From contig CAZIWT010000149.1 of the NCBI GenBank assembly GCA_964542895.1, forward strand, positions 1-8,665: 8,665 nt of DNA. Reading direction: 5' to 3'. Made by a program: the position numbers and the translations under genes. The notes under the pieces are model-generated. The model searched no databases. It was not told the DNA's origin and was given only the letters and a program-made list of their open reading frames with translations. Origin of the DNA: Zymogenus sp964542895. Its GTDB lineage: Bacteria; Desulfobacterota; Zymogenia; Zymogenales; Zymogenaceae. Numbering within the stretch: position 1 is the stretch's first letter; each line of letters starts with the position of its first letter. Shown piece after piece: positions 1-7,050 of this stretch.

Positions 1-138
1 CATTAATGATAATTGGTTCTTTTTGTGGAATAATCTTTTTTTCTTTACTTCGACATAGGTCTATTACAGATCATATCAATAATTCTCGCTCGGCACTCTA
101 CGCAAAATTAAAAATGTCTTATAAAAAACCTTTTTCAC

Positions 139-167
139 TTGACAAAATACACAATATATTGTAAAAA
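139..167 (+). promoter_or_regulatory. Sigma-70-type promoter of nrdJ
   Basis: A perfect -35 hexamer, TTGACA, at 139-144 is followed after 17 bases by TAAAAA at 162-167, which matches four of six bases of the -10 consensus. Transcription would begin near 174, giving a leader of roughly 268 nt before the nrdJ ATG. An NrdR-like palindrome fills the spacer, the usual arrangement for a repressed ribonucleotide reductase promoter. The -10 element is imperfect, so the exact start is inferred. Confidence 0.6.
149..164 (+). promoter_or_regulatory. NrdR box (ribonucleotide reductase repressor site)
   Basis: ACACAATATATTGTAA matches the NrdR consensus ACACWATATATWGTGT at 14 of 16 positions. Its core at 151-162 (ACAATATATTGT) is a perfect 12-base palindrome. 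NrdR is an ATP-cone/zinc-ribbon repressor that binds such boxes, usually in pairs about three helical turns apart, upstream of nrd operons. This box lies between the -35 and -10 elements, so bound repressor would block RNA polymerase. No nrdR gene is in the window. Confidence 0.8.
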
Positions 168-178
168 AACAACACTGG

Positions 179-194
179 GCACAACATCTTGAGA
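179..194 (+). promoter_or_regulatory. Possible second, degenerate NrdR box
   Basis: GCACAACATCTTGAGA matches the NrdR consensus at 11 of 16 positions and starts exactly 30 bp after the first box, leaving a 14-bp gap. NrdR boxes normally come in pairs separated by about 15-16 bp, so the position is suggestive. The match is weak and the gap slightly short, so this is an inference from placement. Confidence 0.35.
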
Positions 195-292
195 TGGGGG
201 GAAAGGGAAATAAAAAATATGTAAAGACAGCTTGAATTTAGAATTCGTTCGATACTCCCGCCGAAGACCCGACTAATCCTGAAGAGCGCTGT

Positions 293-319
293 AAACGAAG
301 TGAAAGTGATATTTCGTTT
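293..319 (+). promoter_or_regulatory. Stem-loop in nrdJ leader
   Basis: Positions 293-302 (AAACGAAGTG) can pair with 310-319 (TATTTCGTTT) in a 10-bp stem with two G-U wobbles around a 7-nt loop, followed by two more T residues. The left arm (AACGAA, 294-299) can instead pair with an identical TTCGTT at 244-249, so two structures exclude each other. This could be an attenuator-like switch. The stem is A+T-rich and the T-run short, so terminator activity is doubtful. Confidence 0.35.
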
Positions 320-348
320 TTAAATCATAAAAAAGCAGAGACAATCAA

Positions 349-381
349 GATCGGCAAGATTACAAAATTAATATTCCGATC
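349..381. repeat. Inverted repeat GATCGG / CCGATC in nrdJ leader
   Basis: GATCGG at 349-354 is the exact reverse complement of CCGATC at 376-381, separated by 21 A+T-rich bases. In RNA it would form a 6-bp stem with a large loop about 60 nt before the nrdJ start. In DNA it could be a spaced operator. No family assignment is possible. Confidence 0.3.
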
Positions 382-441
382 GCAGCGAACATCAACTAAA
401 TATTTCATTTAAAACCTATTAATCTCAAAAAGGGGCATATC

Positions 442-3156
442 ATGTCAGCGGGAAAAGATTTTTTGGAAAAGGATGAAGAGCCTAAGGGGAACGGAAACGG
501 CGAGCTCTTCCCGGTAAATAAGATTCTGAAGACAGAGGACGAATCTAAAATGCCCCGAACCGAGCAAACATCAGAAAGACCCAAAGAAGAAATTGCACCG
601 GACAATGCGGCCGTTAAGGATGACCCCTTCGAGTCGGCAAAATCGGAACGTGTGAGCTCCATCGACGACCTCTCCGAAAATAAAGCCGATGAGGACCAAG
701 ATATCTCTTTCGAGTCCCTGAAAACGGCGTTGGAGGATATCGAATCCTCAAACGACTCGGAGGAAGATCAAGAGGAGGCGGCGAGGGCCGAGCTCCTGAG
801 GGCCGAGATGAGCGTCGATGTCGATGACACCTTCGAGGTCCCCCTCGACTACGACGAAGACCACAACCCCGACACACACGGTTTCCACGAGCCGGACCTC
901 GACGAAAATTCGATCACCGTTCTGAAGCGCCGCTACCTTAAAAAGGACGAAGAGGGTAACACCGTTGAAAACCCCAGGGAGATGTTTATCCGGGTGGCCG
1001 ATAACATCGCCTCTGTGGAGACCGAATACGACCCGGAGGTAGACACCGAAGAGCTCGCCCGCACGTTTTACAACCTCATGTCGTCCCTTGATTTTCTCCC
1101 CAACTCCCCCACCCTGATGAACGCCGGCAGGGAGCTGCAGCAGCTCTCGGCGTGCTTCGTGCTGCCGGTGGAGGACTCGATGGAGAGCATCTTCGAGGCG
1201 GTAAAGCACACGGCATTGATCCACAAGAGCGGCGGGGGGACCGGTTTTTCCTTCTCGAGGCTGAGACCCAAGAGCGACCGCGTAAAGAGCACAAAGGGTA
1301 TATCCAGCGGGCCTATCTCCTTTATGACCGTCTTTGACGCCGCCACGGAAACCATCAAGCAGGGGGGAACCAGAAGGGGCGCCAACATGGGGATATTGAG
1401 GGTTGACCACCCGGACATCGTCGATTTTATCCGCTGCAAGGAGGAGACGAAAAAGCTCAACAACTTCAACATATCGGTGGCGCTGACCGAAGAGTTCATG
1501 AAGGCGGAAAAGGAGGGGGATTATTACGAGCTCAAAAATCCCAGAACCGGGGAGACGGTCGGCAAAGAAAACAGCGCCGAGATATTCGACCAGATCGTCG
1601 AAATGGCCTGGAAAAACGGCGAGCCGGGGATCATCTTCCTCGACCGCCTTAACAACGACAACCCCACCCCGAACGTTGGCGAGATCGAGTCCACCAATCC
1701 CTGCGGGGAGCAGCCCCTTCTGCCCTACGAGTCTTGCAACCTCGGCTCCATAAACCTCTCCAACATGGTAAAGGGGGAAAACGGCTCCTCGGAGATCGCC
1801 GAGATCGACTACGACAAGCTCGGCCGCATAACCGAGGAGGCGGTCCACTTTCTGGACAACGTCATCGACATTAACAACTACCCCCTGCCGGAGATAGAAG
1901 AGAAGACCAAGGGGAACAGGAAGATCGGGCTCGGCGTGATGGGATTCGCCGAGATGCTGATCAAGCTCAACGTCCCCTACAACTCCGTGGAGGCGCTCAA
2001 AACCGCGGAAGACATCATGTCCTTCATAAGGACGAAGGCCCGGGACCTCTCCATCAAGCTCGCCCTCGATCGCGGTTCCTTCCCGAACTTCTACGGCAGC
2101 ACCTGGGAGAAGGGGGGCTTCAGGATGATCCGAAACGCCACCACGACGACAATCGCCCCCACGGGGACATTGAGCATCATTGCCAACACAAGCTCCGGCG
2201 TAGAGCCTATCTTCGCCCTGTCGTTCATCAGAAACGTCATGGACGACGACGAGCTGGTAGAGGTAAACGAGCTCTTCGAGAAAAGGGCGAAAGAGGAGGG
2301 ATTTTACTCGGAAGAGCTGATGCGTAAGATAGCGGAGAAGGGAAGCCTGAAGGATATCGACGGAATTCCCGACGACGTAAAAAGGGTCTTCGTCACCGCC
2401 CACGATATCTCCCCGGAGTGGCACATCAGAATGCAGGCCGCCTTCCAGAAATACACCGACAACGCCGTCAGCAAGACCGTGAACTTCCCCGAAGACGCCA
2501 CCAGAGAAGACATCAGGAAGGTCTACGAGCTCGCCTACGAGCTGGGGTGCAAGGGGGTTACCGTATACCGGGACAAGAGCAGGGACGCCCAGGTCCTGAA
2601 CATCGGCGAGGTCAACAGGGAGAGGGGAGTGGACGAAGACAACCTTGCGGACGTGGTTCAGGTGGAGATCCACAGGGAGATTCCCGCGAAGCCCAGGGCG
2701 AGGGCGAGGGTAATGTGGGGAACCACAAGGAAGATGAAGACCGGCTGCGGAGACCTCTATGTTACCATCAACGAGGACGAGGAGGGCCTCTTCGAGGTCT
2801 TCGCCCAGATGGGAAAGGCGGGCGGGTGCAGCGCCTCCCAGAACGAGACGACCGGAAGGCTCATCTCCCTGGCCCTGCGCTCCGGGCTTGACGTCAACAC
2901 AATTATAAAGCAGCTCTCCGGCATCCGCTGCCCGTCGCCGATCTACGACCACGGGACCCAGGTCCTCTCCTGCTCCGATGCGATCTCAAAGGCATTAAAG
3001 GAATATATCGAGGAGACGGACAATCCCAACATCAACGGCAGCCCCGTCCCGGATATGACCGCACCCATGATAGCGACCTGCCCCGACTGCGGCTCGGCCG
3101 TGGTCCACGAGAGCGGCTGTGTTACGTGCACCGCCTGCGGGTTCTCGAAGTGCTGA
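442..3156 (+). CDS. nrdJ: Vitamin B12-dependent ribonucleoside-diphosphate reductase (class II)
   Basis: Reduces ribonucleotides to deoxyribonucleotides in the cytoplasm, using adenosylcobalamin to generate the thiyl radical, so it needs no oxygen. The 904-aa product shows the class II core at about residues 156-715: NSPTLMNAG at 221, C238 and C432 as the redox pair, and the finger-loop motif N419-x-C421-x-E423 with C421 as radical cysteine. The 11-residue spacing from C421 to C432 fits Thermotoga-type NrdJ. Conserved GLGVMGF (496) and APTGT (572) segments follow. A TSCPD domain spans about 755-855, and a cysteine-rich tail has C880, C883, C893, C896, C899 and C904; C899-x4-C904 is probably the re-reducing pair. 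Residues 1-155 are a non-family acidic extension, 50 of 155 being Asp/Glu, with no recognisable ATP-cone. The start is supported by AAAAGGGG six bases upstream; ATGs at 550 and 808 are alternatives. The NrdR box upstream implies repression by NrdR. Confidence 0.97.
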   Translation: MSAGKDFLEKDEEPKGNGNGELFPVNKILKTEDESKMPRTEQTSERPKEEIAPDNAAVKDDPFESAKSERVSSIDDLSENKADEDQDISFESLKTALEDIESSNDSEEDQEEAARAELLRAEMSVDVDDTFEVPLDYDEDHNPDTHGFHEPDLDENSITVLKRRYLKKDEEGNTVENPREMFIRVADNIASVETEYDPEVDTEELARTFYNLMSSLDFLPNSPTLMNAGRELQQLSACFVLPVEDSMESIFEAVKHTALIHKSGGGTGFSFSRLRPKSDRVKSTKGISSGPISFMTVFDAATETIKQGGTRRGANMGILRVDHPDIVDFIRCKEETKKLNNFNISVALTEEFMKAEKEGDYYELKNPRTGETVGKENSAEIFDQIVEMAWKNGEPGIIFLDRLNNDNPTPNVGEIESTNPCGEQPLLPYESCNLGSINLSNMVKGENGSSEIAEIDYDKLGRITEEAVHFLDNVIDINNYPLPEIEEKTKGNRKIGLGVMGFAEMLIKLNVPYNSVEALKTAEDIMSFIRTKARDLSIKLALDRGSFPNFYGSTWEKGGFRMIRNATTTTIAPTGTLSIIANTSSGVEPIFALSFIRNVMDDDELVEVNELFEKRAKEEGFYSEELMRKIAEKGSLKDIDGIPDDVKRVFVTAHDISPEWHIRMQAAFQKYTDNAVSKTVNFPEDATREDIRKVYELAYELGCKGVTVYRDKSRDAQVLNIGEVNRERGVDEDNLADVVQVEIHREIPAKPRARARVMWGTTRKMKTGCGDLYVTINEDEEGLFEVFAQMGKAGGCSASQNETTGRLISLALRSGLDVNTIIKQLSGIRCPSPIYDHGTQVLSCSDAISKALKEYIEETDNPNINGSPVPDMTAPMIATCPDCGSAVVHESGCVTCTACGFSKC

Positions 3157-3243
3157 TGGTTGAAACGGAACGCTAAAACATAAAATAATAGACTATTCAC
3201 TTAAAAAAGCCGGTCAAATAATAGTATATTATCTAGGTTAACA
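3157..3243. other. Intergenic gap with possible weak promoter
   Basis: These 87 bases are very A+T-rich and separate nrdJ from the orphan gene. TTAAAA (3201-3206) and TATATT (3225-3230), spaced 18 bp, could form a weak promoter on the plus strand. No hairpin followed by a T-run is visible, so nrdJ read-through into the next gene is possible. AATAGACTATT at 3187-3197 is a small perfect palindrome of unknown meaning. Confidence 0.3.
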
Positions 3244-4401
3244 ATGGTAGATATGAGACGTATTCCTTTAATAAAAAAAGATAGTATAAACGACTGGAAC
3301 AACTACTCCAGAAATATTGAAACCTTTCCCTACTTAAGGAAATATTTAGAGCATCCGATAAAAAAGTGTATAGAAAAGACTAGTAACCCTTTAGCAATAG
3401 AATTTATTGTTTGGTTACTTATGGGTGATATGGGTGAACTGGAACGATCCGAGGAAGCATTTAAAGAGCTGGAGGATAATCTCGGAGAGAATAACCTTAA
3501 AAAGACATTTAAAGAGCTCGAAGACGAAATAAATAGTAAATCTAAATCCCACCAAATTAGTAGGAAAATAGCTTCTCTTTGGGCCGAGATATTGGCAGCC
3601 AACTATCTAATAAAGATATATGACTCAGTTAAGAGGTATGAAAAAGTGGGTGGTGATTGGCTTTGTAATGACTCGACTATTGTTTCCGTAAAGACAAAAC
3701 TTGATTTAGACTTAAATTATCAGCTAATAGATAATAGTATATTTAGCTTGTTTTGTCCTGAAGAAAATGATGTCATAAAAAGATACAACAAAATAATTCT
3801 AAAGAGTGATAATAGGATTGAAGATGCTTTCATAAATAATATAATTTGGTTCTTAGAAAACCACCTCTCCGATTTTGTAGTTCGGAGTGATATATTAATG
3901 TACTCGGAAGATTTTATTCAAGAGAAATTTAATTTTCAACCAAGAAACCTAACTGTTAAATTAACAGGCTTAAAAAGTGTTAGAGAAATAGTAGTTATAC
4001 TTCAAGAAAAACGTTCGGACGATCAAGATAAACATTCCATGGAGATCTATTTCGAGCGGAGCAAAGATAATCTCCTCAAAAATTATTATATGTCGCATAA
4101 GGAAACTGACGGTTGGTGGGGGAACCCCGAGATAAAAGAGTTTCTTAGAAAATTGATTGAAGAAAAGAGAAAGCAACTTGATGAAAATCTTAAGAAATCG
4201 CTGGGTAAAGGAAAGGAATTTGTTGGTTGGATCAATATTAACCTCCATCCAAGATATCAATACGACCTTATGAAAAGTAAAGTTGAAATAAGAAAAACTT
4301 TAGCTGAGCTTTTAAAGAATATGGACTATAAGGTATTTGTTTCTTTTGCATTGTCCAAGGCGTTTTGGCTAGAGGAGCTTAAAGTATTTGAGATCGGGTA
4401 A
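3244..4401 (+). CDS. Hypothetical protein, possible PD-(D/E)XK nuclease-like fold
   Basis: I do not recognise the family of this 385-aa, probably soluble protein; it has no signal peptide or membrane span. Residues 105-152 show an ordered pattern like the core of PD-(D/E)XK nucleases: a helix with E115 (SLWAEILAANYL), a strand ending GGD with D138, then a strand IVSVKTK with K150 and K152. The usual E/Q before x-K is a serine here (S148-V-K150), so activity is uncertain. Residues 70-100 and 297-320 are highly charged and probably helical. FKELED occurs twice, at 73-78 and 89-94. The gene is far more A+T-rich than its neighbours (14 G/C in 60 at 3781-3840) and uses AT-ending codons, which suggests horizontal transfer. 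It stands alone downstream of nrdJ and convergent with the hydrolase gene. The ATG at 3244 has only a weak GGTT element; ATG 3253 is an alternative. The coding call is firm, the function speculative. Confidence 0.8.
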   Translation: MVDMRRIPLIKKDSINDWNNYSRNIETFPYLRKYLEHPIKKCIEKTSNPLAIEFIVWLLMGDMGELERSEEAFKELEDNLGENNLKKTFKELEDEINSKSKSHQISRKIASLWAEILAANYLIKIYDSVKRYEKVGGDWLCNDSTIVSVKTKLDLDLNYQLIDNSIFSLFCPEENDVIKRYNKIILKSDNRIEDAFINNIIWFLENHLSDFVVRSDILMYSEDFIQEKFNFQPRNLTVKLTGLKSVREIVVILQEKRSDDQDKHSMEIYFERSKDNLLKNYYMSHKETDGWWGNPEIKEFLRKLIEEKRKQLDENLKKSLGKGKEFVGWININLHPRYQYDLMKSKVEIRKTLAELLKNMDYKVFVSFALSKAFWLEELKVFEIG

Positions 4402-4521
4402 TTCAAAAAGCAATATGATTGTTATTTAGACATCATAAATTCTCTCACTACGAATAGAATAAGGTGGCCTAGTATAAAAGTGTTGACAAGTGATTGACAG
4501 ATAAGTAGAGATTTATCCACC
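4402..4521. other. Convergent intergenic spacer
   Basis: This is the gap between the 3' ends of the orphan gene and the minus-strand hydrolase gene. TTGACA occurs twice (4483-4488 and 4494-4499), 11 bp apart, but no matching -10 follows, and a promoter here would read antisense into the hydrolase gene. No stem with a T-run is visible for either gene. Confidence 0.4.
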
Positions 4522-5385
4522 CTACACCCGCACAAGCTTCTCCGTCGGAAACGGGTCCCCGTGGGCCGGGTAGATCGTCTTCACGTCCCGCTCCCTGAAC
4601 CGATCCCAGCTTCGGTACACCTCCTCGATATCCTTAACAAATATCGGCCTGTGTTTGCAGCAGCAGAAGTTGAAGAGGTCCATCGCCACATCCCCCGCAA
4701 AGGCGATCTCGTCTCCGCTGTCGTTTTTCATCACCACCGAGATCGAGTCGTCGGTGTGCCCCGGCGTGTACAGGATGTCTGCGTCCACACCTATCTTCCG
4801 CAGCAGCTCGCCGTCGTCTCCCACCACGATGAAATCCTCCGGGGAGGTAACCACCGGAGGAAAGACGAATTTGTGGAAGGAGGAGAAGATCAAAAAGATG
4901 AGCTTCACGCACCCGTTGATCGGATGGATGTCCTCCTCGGAGACACCCCTGGCCAACGGCTCCAGCGCCTTCTCGTGGACGATTATCTTGGCGCCGCAGT
5001 TTTCTACCAGCTCAGCCGCAAACCCGACGTGGTCGTCGTGGTGGTGGGTCAGAAGGAGGTACTTAATCTCGGATATGTCGATTCCGAGTTTGTCGAGCCC
5101 CTTCAAATACTTTTTATAATGATTGGGATAGCCCACGTCTATCTGCATGTAGCCGCCGTCGCACGGTATAATAAAGCAGTTCGTAAAGCCCACCTTCAGG
5201 CACTTGACCTTCATGCGGTCGAGCTCCGGGGTCTCCACCGCCAGCGCCTCCACAGGCGCAATCCTTCCCGCTAATGTAAACGCGGCGGCGGACGATGCGC
5301 CGATGAGGGCGCTTTTTTTAACAAACTCCCTCCGGCCGATTTTCCCAGCCATAGATTTCACAATTTTTCCATCGTTCTTGGACAT
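4522..5385 (-). CDS. Tat-exported metallo-beta-lactamase-fold hydrolase
   Basis: A predicted zinc- or iron-dependent hydrolase of the MBL superfamily; the substrate cannot be told from sequence. The 287-aa product starts with a twin-arginine signal, GRREFVKK (R18, R19), then a hydrophobic stretch at about 26-40 and a likely cut after VEALA near residue 49. It would therefore fold in the cytoplasm and be exported. The mature part holds the full metal-ligand set: H114-x-H116-x-D118-H119 in THHHDDH, H210 in TPGHT, D232 in AGD and H275 in PAHG. Unusual points are a hydrophobic segment at about 159-178 and three cysteines in a row (C241-C243) just after the AGD motif. The start is well supported by AGGAGAGG at 5392-5399, six bases upstream. 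It lies 27 bp after the flavoprotein gene on the same strand, so the two are probably co-transcribed. The family is very broad; lactonase, thioesterase or other roles are all possible. Confidence 0.9.
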   Translation of the reverse strand: MSKNDGKIVKSMAGKIGRREFVKKSALIGASSAAAFTLAGRIAPVEALAVETPELDRMKVKCLKVGFTNCFIIPCDGGYMQIDVGYPNHYKKYLKGLDKLGIDISEIKYLLLTHHHDDHVGFAAELVENCGAKIIVHEKALEPLARGVSEEDIHPINGCVKLIFLIFSSFHKFVFPPVVTSPEDFIVVGDDGELLRKIGVDADILYTPGHTDDSISVVMKNDSGDEIAFAGDVAMDLFNFCCCKHRPIFVKDIEEVYRSWDRFRERDVKTIYPAHGDPFPTEKLVRV

Positions 5386-5391
5386 AATTTA

Positions 5392-5399
5392 CCTCTCCT
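5392..5399 (-). promoter_or_regulatory. Strong ribosome-binding site for the hydrolase gene
   Basis: AGGAGAGG on the minus strand sits six bases before the ATG at 5385. It fixes that start over the in-frame ATG 11 codons later and supports independent, efficient translation within the operon. Confidence 0.8.
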
Positions 5400-5412
5400 A
5401 TCAATATCACTA

Positions 5413-5871
5413 TTAATATCCGGAGCGCCTCCCGGTCATGGAAGATATGGCGATCTCCACGACCGCCGTGATCTTTAATGTTTTAGGATCGTACTCGAAT
5501 TTTTTGTCCGAATAGTGCCCCATGATGATGTCGAGAGACCGAATCTTCTCCTCGACGTCCTCGATGAGCCTCGCCGTGCCGTAGCCGACAACGCTCAAAT
5601 ATTTACACGAAAACCCGCACGCCTCATCGGATGGGACGACCTCGGCGTCCAGATCCACCTCGAAGCAGACTTGCGGGTTCGCCCTCAGAAGCTCCATCTT
5701 CTTCCCTTCATACCCGGTGTGGAAGAAGAGCTTCCCCGACTCGTAGCCGAAGTTCACCGGGACTATGTAGGGTCTGTCGTCCCTGCTGAACGCCACCCTG
5801 AGGACCTTCGCCCCCGTCAATATCCGCTCGATCTCGCCCACGTCAGAGACGAGCTTCTCTCTCTTTCTCAT
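5413..5871 (-). CDS. Pyridoxamine 5'-phosphate oxidase-like (NimA-type) flavoprotein
   Basis: A 152-aa split-barrel protein expected to bind FMN or a related flavin. The family includes nitroimidazole reductases (Nim) and many unassigned small oxidoreductases. The sequence follows the family pattern: an N-terminal helix (EIERILTGAKV, 13-23), RVAFSRDDRPYIVPVNFGYE (25-44), KLFFHTGYEGKKMELLRANPQ (47-67) and CFEVD (69-73), then YLSVVGYGTARLIED (91-105), where the barrel continues. The frame stays open upstream to a TTG at 5991. I prefer the ATG at 5871 because homologous proteins begin at this point and the extra 40 residues do not look conserved. The ribosome site (GGTGA two bases upstream) is poor, so the start is the uncertain part. 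It is first in an operon with the exported MBL hydrolase, behind a near-consensus promoter about 140 bp upstream. The real substrate, and whether it detoxifies nitro compounds, cannot be read from the sequence. Confidence 0.88.
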   Translation of the reverse strand: MRKREKLVSDVGEIERILTGAKVLRVAFSRDDRPYIVPVNFGYESGKLFFHTGYEGKKMELLRANPQVCFEVDLDAEVVPSDEACGFSCKYLSVVGYGTARLIEDVEEKIRSLDIIMGHYSDKKFEYDPKTLKITAVVEIAISSMTGRRSGY

Positions 5872-6014
5872 GGTCACCAAGCTTTTATTGACCGTTACCA
5901 AAAAAACTCCATTGTAGATTTTTCCCGCTCCCTCCGTTCGCTGTATTACCCCCGGCCCGACCCAAGGCCTACTATTCGACGCATATAACAATATTAGGCT
6001 GGGCTAACAACAAT

Positions 6015-6043
6015 CTTATATATAAACCAGAAAGGGTTGTCAA
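6015..6043 (-). promoter_or_regulatory. Near-consensus sigma-70 promoter of flavoprotein/hydrolase operon
   Basis: On the minus strand, TTGACA at 6043-6038 is followed after exactly 17 bases by TATAAG at 6020-6015, matching eleven of twelve consensus bases. The start of transcription would be near 6008, giving a leader of about 137 nt before the preferred ATG at 5871. This is the best promoter match in the window. Confidence 0.7.
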
Positions 6044-6082
6044 GAAAAAAAACGAGGGCGGAAAAACCATACTCCTTTTCCC

Positions 6083-6110
6083 TTGACATTCGGGGCGAAA
6101 AGGATAGGTT
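6083..6110 (+). promoter_or_regulatory. Possible promoter of the small membrane-protein gene
   Basis: TTGACA at 6083-6088 is a perfect -35 hexamer. The best-placed -10 is TAGGTT at 6105-6110 after 16 bases, matching only three of six consensus positions. It lies 55 bp before the gene's start, a sensible distance, but the poor -10 makes this tentative. Confidence 0.35.
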
Positions 6111-6165
6111 TGGTTTATCTCAGGTTTGTGTATCTTTGAATAATAGAAATATAGGAGCAAAATCT

Positions 6166-6570
6166 ATGCGCCTTAAAAGACTTCTCACTCTTCAGCTTAA
6201 TTATATGTTCCTCGGGATCGGCTACAACGCCGCCAGCTACGTTTTCGGTTTGATGGGAAAACCACGGTTCTCGGCGACTGATCCGGTAACCGGCGCGATT
6301 TTCATGGCGATATACGGCCTCTGTCTTGTCCCCGGCGCCCTGAGGTGGCTAAAGACGTACCGCGTCCTCATGCTGATCGCCTTATTCGTATTCGGCTACG
6401 GCGGCGTTGTAAAACATATCCTCAACCTGATAAACGACCCCTCCCTCTACAGCTCGATCTGGGCATGGGCGATTGCGGTCGGGATCAACCTCTTCGGTCT
6501 GATATTGAATTTCATCACCGTTGGGGGCTGGTTCGTGGACGGCAATACTAATACTAATACGGGCGATTAA
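6166..6570 (+). CDS. Small four-helix membrane protein of unknown function
   Basis: I do not recognise a family. The 134-aa product begins with a basic segment (MRLKRLL) and has four hydrophobic stretches, about residues 9-29, 41-58, 66-86 and 97-119, so it should be an inner-membrane protein with four spans. Polar or charged residues sit between spans, notably GKPRFSATDP (31-40) and LRWLKTYR (59-66). No catalytic motif is evident. The ATG at 6166 is chosen because AGGAG at 6153-6157 lies eight bases upstream. The frame opens earlier at a TTG (6037), but that part has no ribosome site and does not look like coding sequence. The C-terminal tail is an Asn-Thr repeat (NTNTNT) from a hexanucleotide repeat. 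It is divergent from the flavoprotein operon and convergent with the regulator gene, so it is probably a single-gene transcript. Confidence 0.8.
   Translation: MRLKRLLTLQLNYMFLGIGYNAASYVFGLMGKPRFSATDPVTGAIFMAIYGLCLVPGALRWLKTYRVLMLIALFVFGYGGVVKHILNLINDPSLYSSIWAWAIAVGINLFGLILNFITVGGWFVDGNTNTNTGD
6544..6560 (+). repeat. Short tandem hexamer AATACT
   Basis: AATACTAATACTAATAC is 2.8 copies of a six-base unit at the 3' end of the membrane-protein gene, encoding alternating Asn and Thr. Length changes in whole units would keep the reading frame, so variation would alter only the tail. Confidence 0.6.
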
Positions 6571-6662
6571 CCTCTCTCATCTTCGGGAAAAACAGCTTAT
6601 CCTTTTATTGTATAAATCCCGATTCGCCGCCCTCCCTTATATAAAATAAACTCAGCGTCGGC

Positions 6663-6689
6663 CCGCCCAGGACAGGACGAACCGGGCGG
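6663..6689 (-). terminator. Hairpin after the regulator gene, possible terminator
   Basis: CCGCCC-A-GG (6663-6671) can pair with CCGGGCGG (6682-6689): eight G-C pairs with one bulged A and a 10-nt loop. It lies 17 bp past the regulator's stop codon on the minus strand and between convergent genes. On that strand a T-rich stretch (GTTTATTTTATA) begins only about a dozen bases after the stem, so it is not a textbook intrinsic terminator. Confidence 0.4.
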
Positions 6690-6706
6690 AAATCCACATC
6701 ATGGCA

Positions 6707-7027
6707 TTATCCTTTCTTGATAGAATAGCGGGCGGACTCCACCCTCCCCTCCTTGCACCTCGGGCACCTGGAGGGTTTCTTCACCTTTTTCCTGTCGCTG
6801 AACGTAAATCCGCACGACCTGCAGACGGCCGGGGTTACCTCGACTTTGTACTTTCTCTTGGCGGTGACAATGGCGTGAGAGAGGTGGTCGGCCGCCTCCC
6901 TCTCCGAGATCCGAAGCTCTCCTGAGATGTCGTAGGGGGTGACCGGCCCCTCCATCATAAGGCGGATTATGTCTCGCCTTATGGTCTCCCCCCTCTCTTT
7001 CGGCTCCCGCCCCATCGCCCGCCCCAT
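6707..7027 (-). CDS. Predicted transcriptional regulator, HTH plus zinc ribbon
   Basis: A 106-aa DNA-binding protein that resembles the group described as HTH domain fused to a Zn-ribbon (COG3357-like), which I know mainly from archaea. Residues 12-60 are a predicted winged helix-turn-helix (TIRRDIIRLM, then VTPYDISGELRISEREAADHL). Four cysteines in two CxxC knuckles (C69/C72 and C88/C91) form the zinc ribbon, with a basic linker RKKVKKPSR between them. There is no ligand domain or membrane segment. The ATG at 7027 is preferred to the TTG one codon upstream because AAGGG at 7036-7040 is eight bases away. It follows the acyl-CoA synthetase gene by 23 bp on the same strand, so it is probably co-transcribed and may regulate that operon. 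The target and signal are inferred, not seen. Confidence 0.82.
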   Translation of the reverse strand: MGRAMGREPKERGETIRRDIIRLMMEGPVTPYDISGELRISEREAADHLSHAIVTAKRKYKVEVTPAVCRSCGFTFSDRKKVKKPSRCPRCKEGRVESARYSIKKG

Positions 7028-7050
7028 CAATAAAACCCTTAAATGATTCC

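Larger units (their letters stand above)
1..441. other. Non-coding A+T-rich region and nrdJ leader
   Basis: No convincing gene lies in this stretch: stops are frequent in all frames and no start with a Shine-Dalgarno site opens a frame of useful length. Positions 1-138 show nothing I can name. Positions 139-167 hold a promoter with an NrdR box. The rest, about 174-441, would be a long transcribed leader of nrdJ containing several inverted repeats, listed separately. I looked for a cobalamin riboswitch because the downstream enzyme needs B12. I found only a weak likeness (CTCCCGCC at 255-262) and no recognisable B12 box. Confidence 0.75.
5872..6165. other. Divergent intergenic region
   Basis: These 294 bases separate two divergently transcribed genes. 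They hold the minus-strand promoter at 6015-6043, a leader of about 137 nt for the flavoprotein gene, and the upstream region of the membrane-protein gene. Open frames extend from TTG codons at 5991 (minus) and 6037 (plus), but both lack ribosome sites and are probably not translated. I see no tRNA or known riboswitch. Confidence 0.5.
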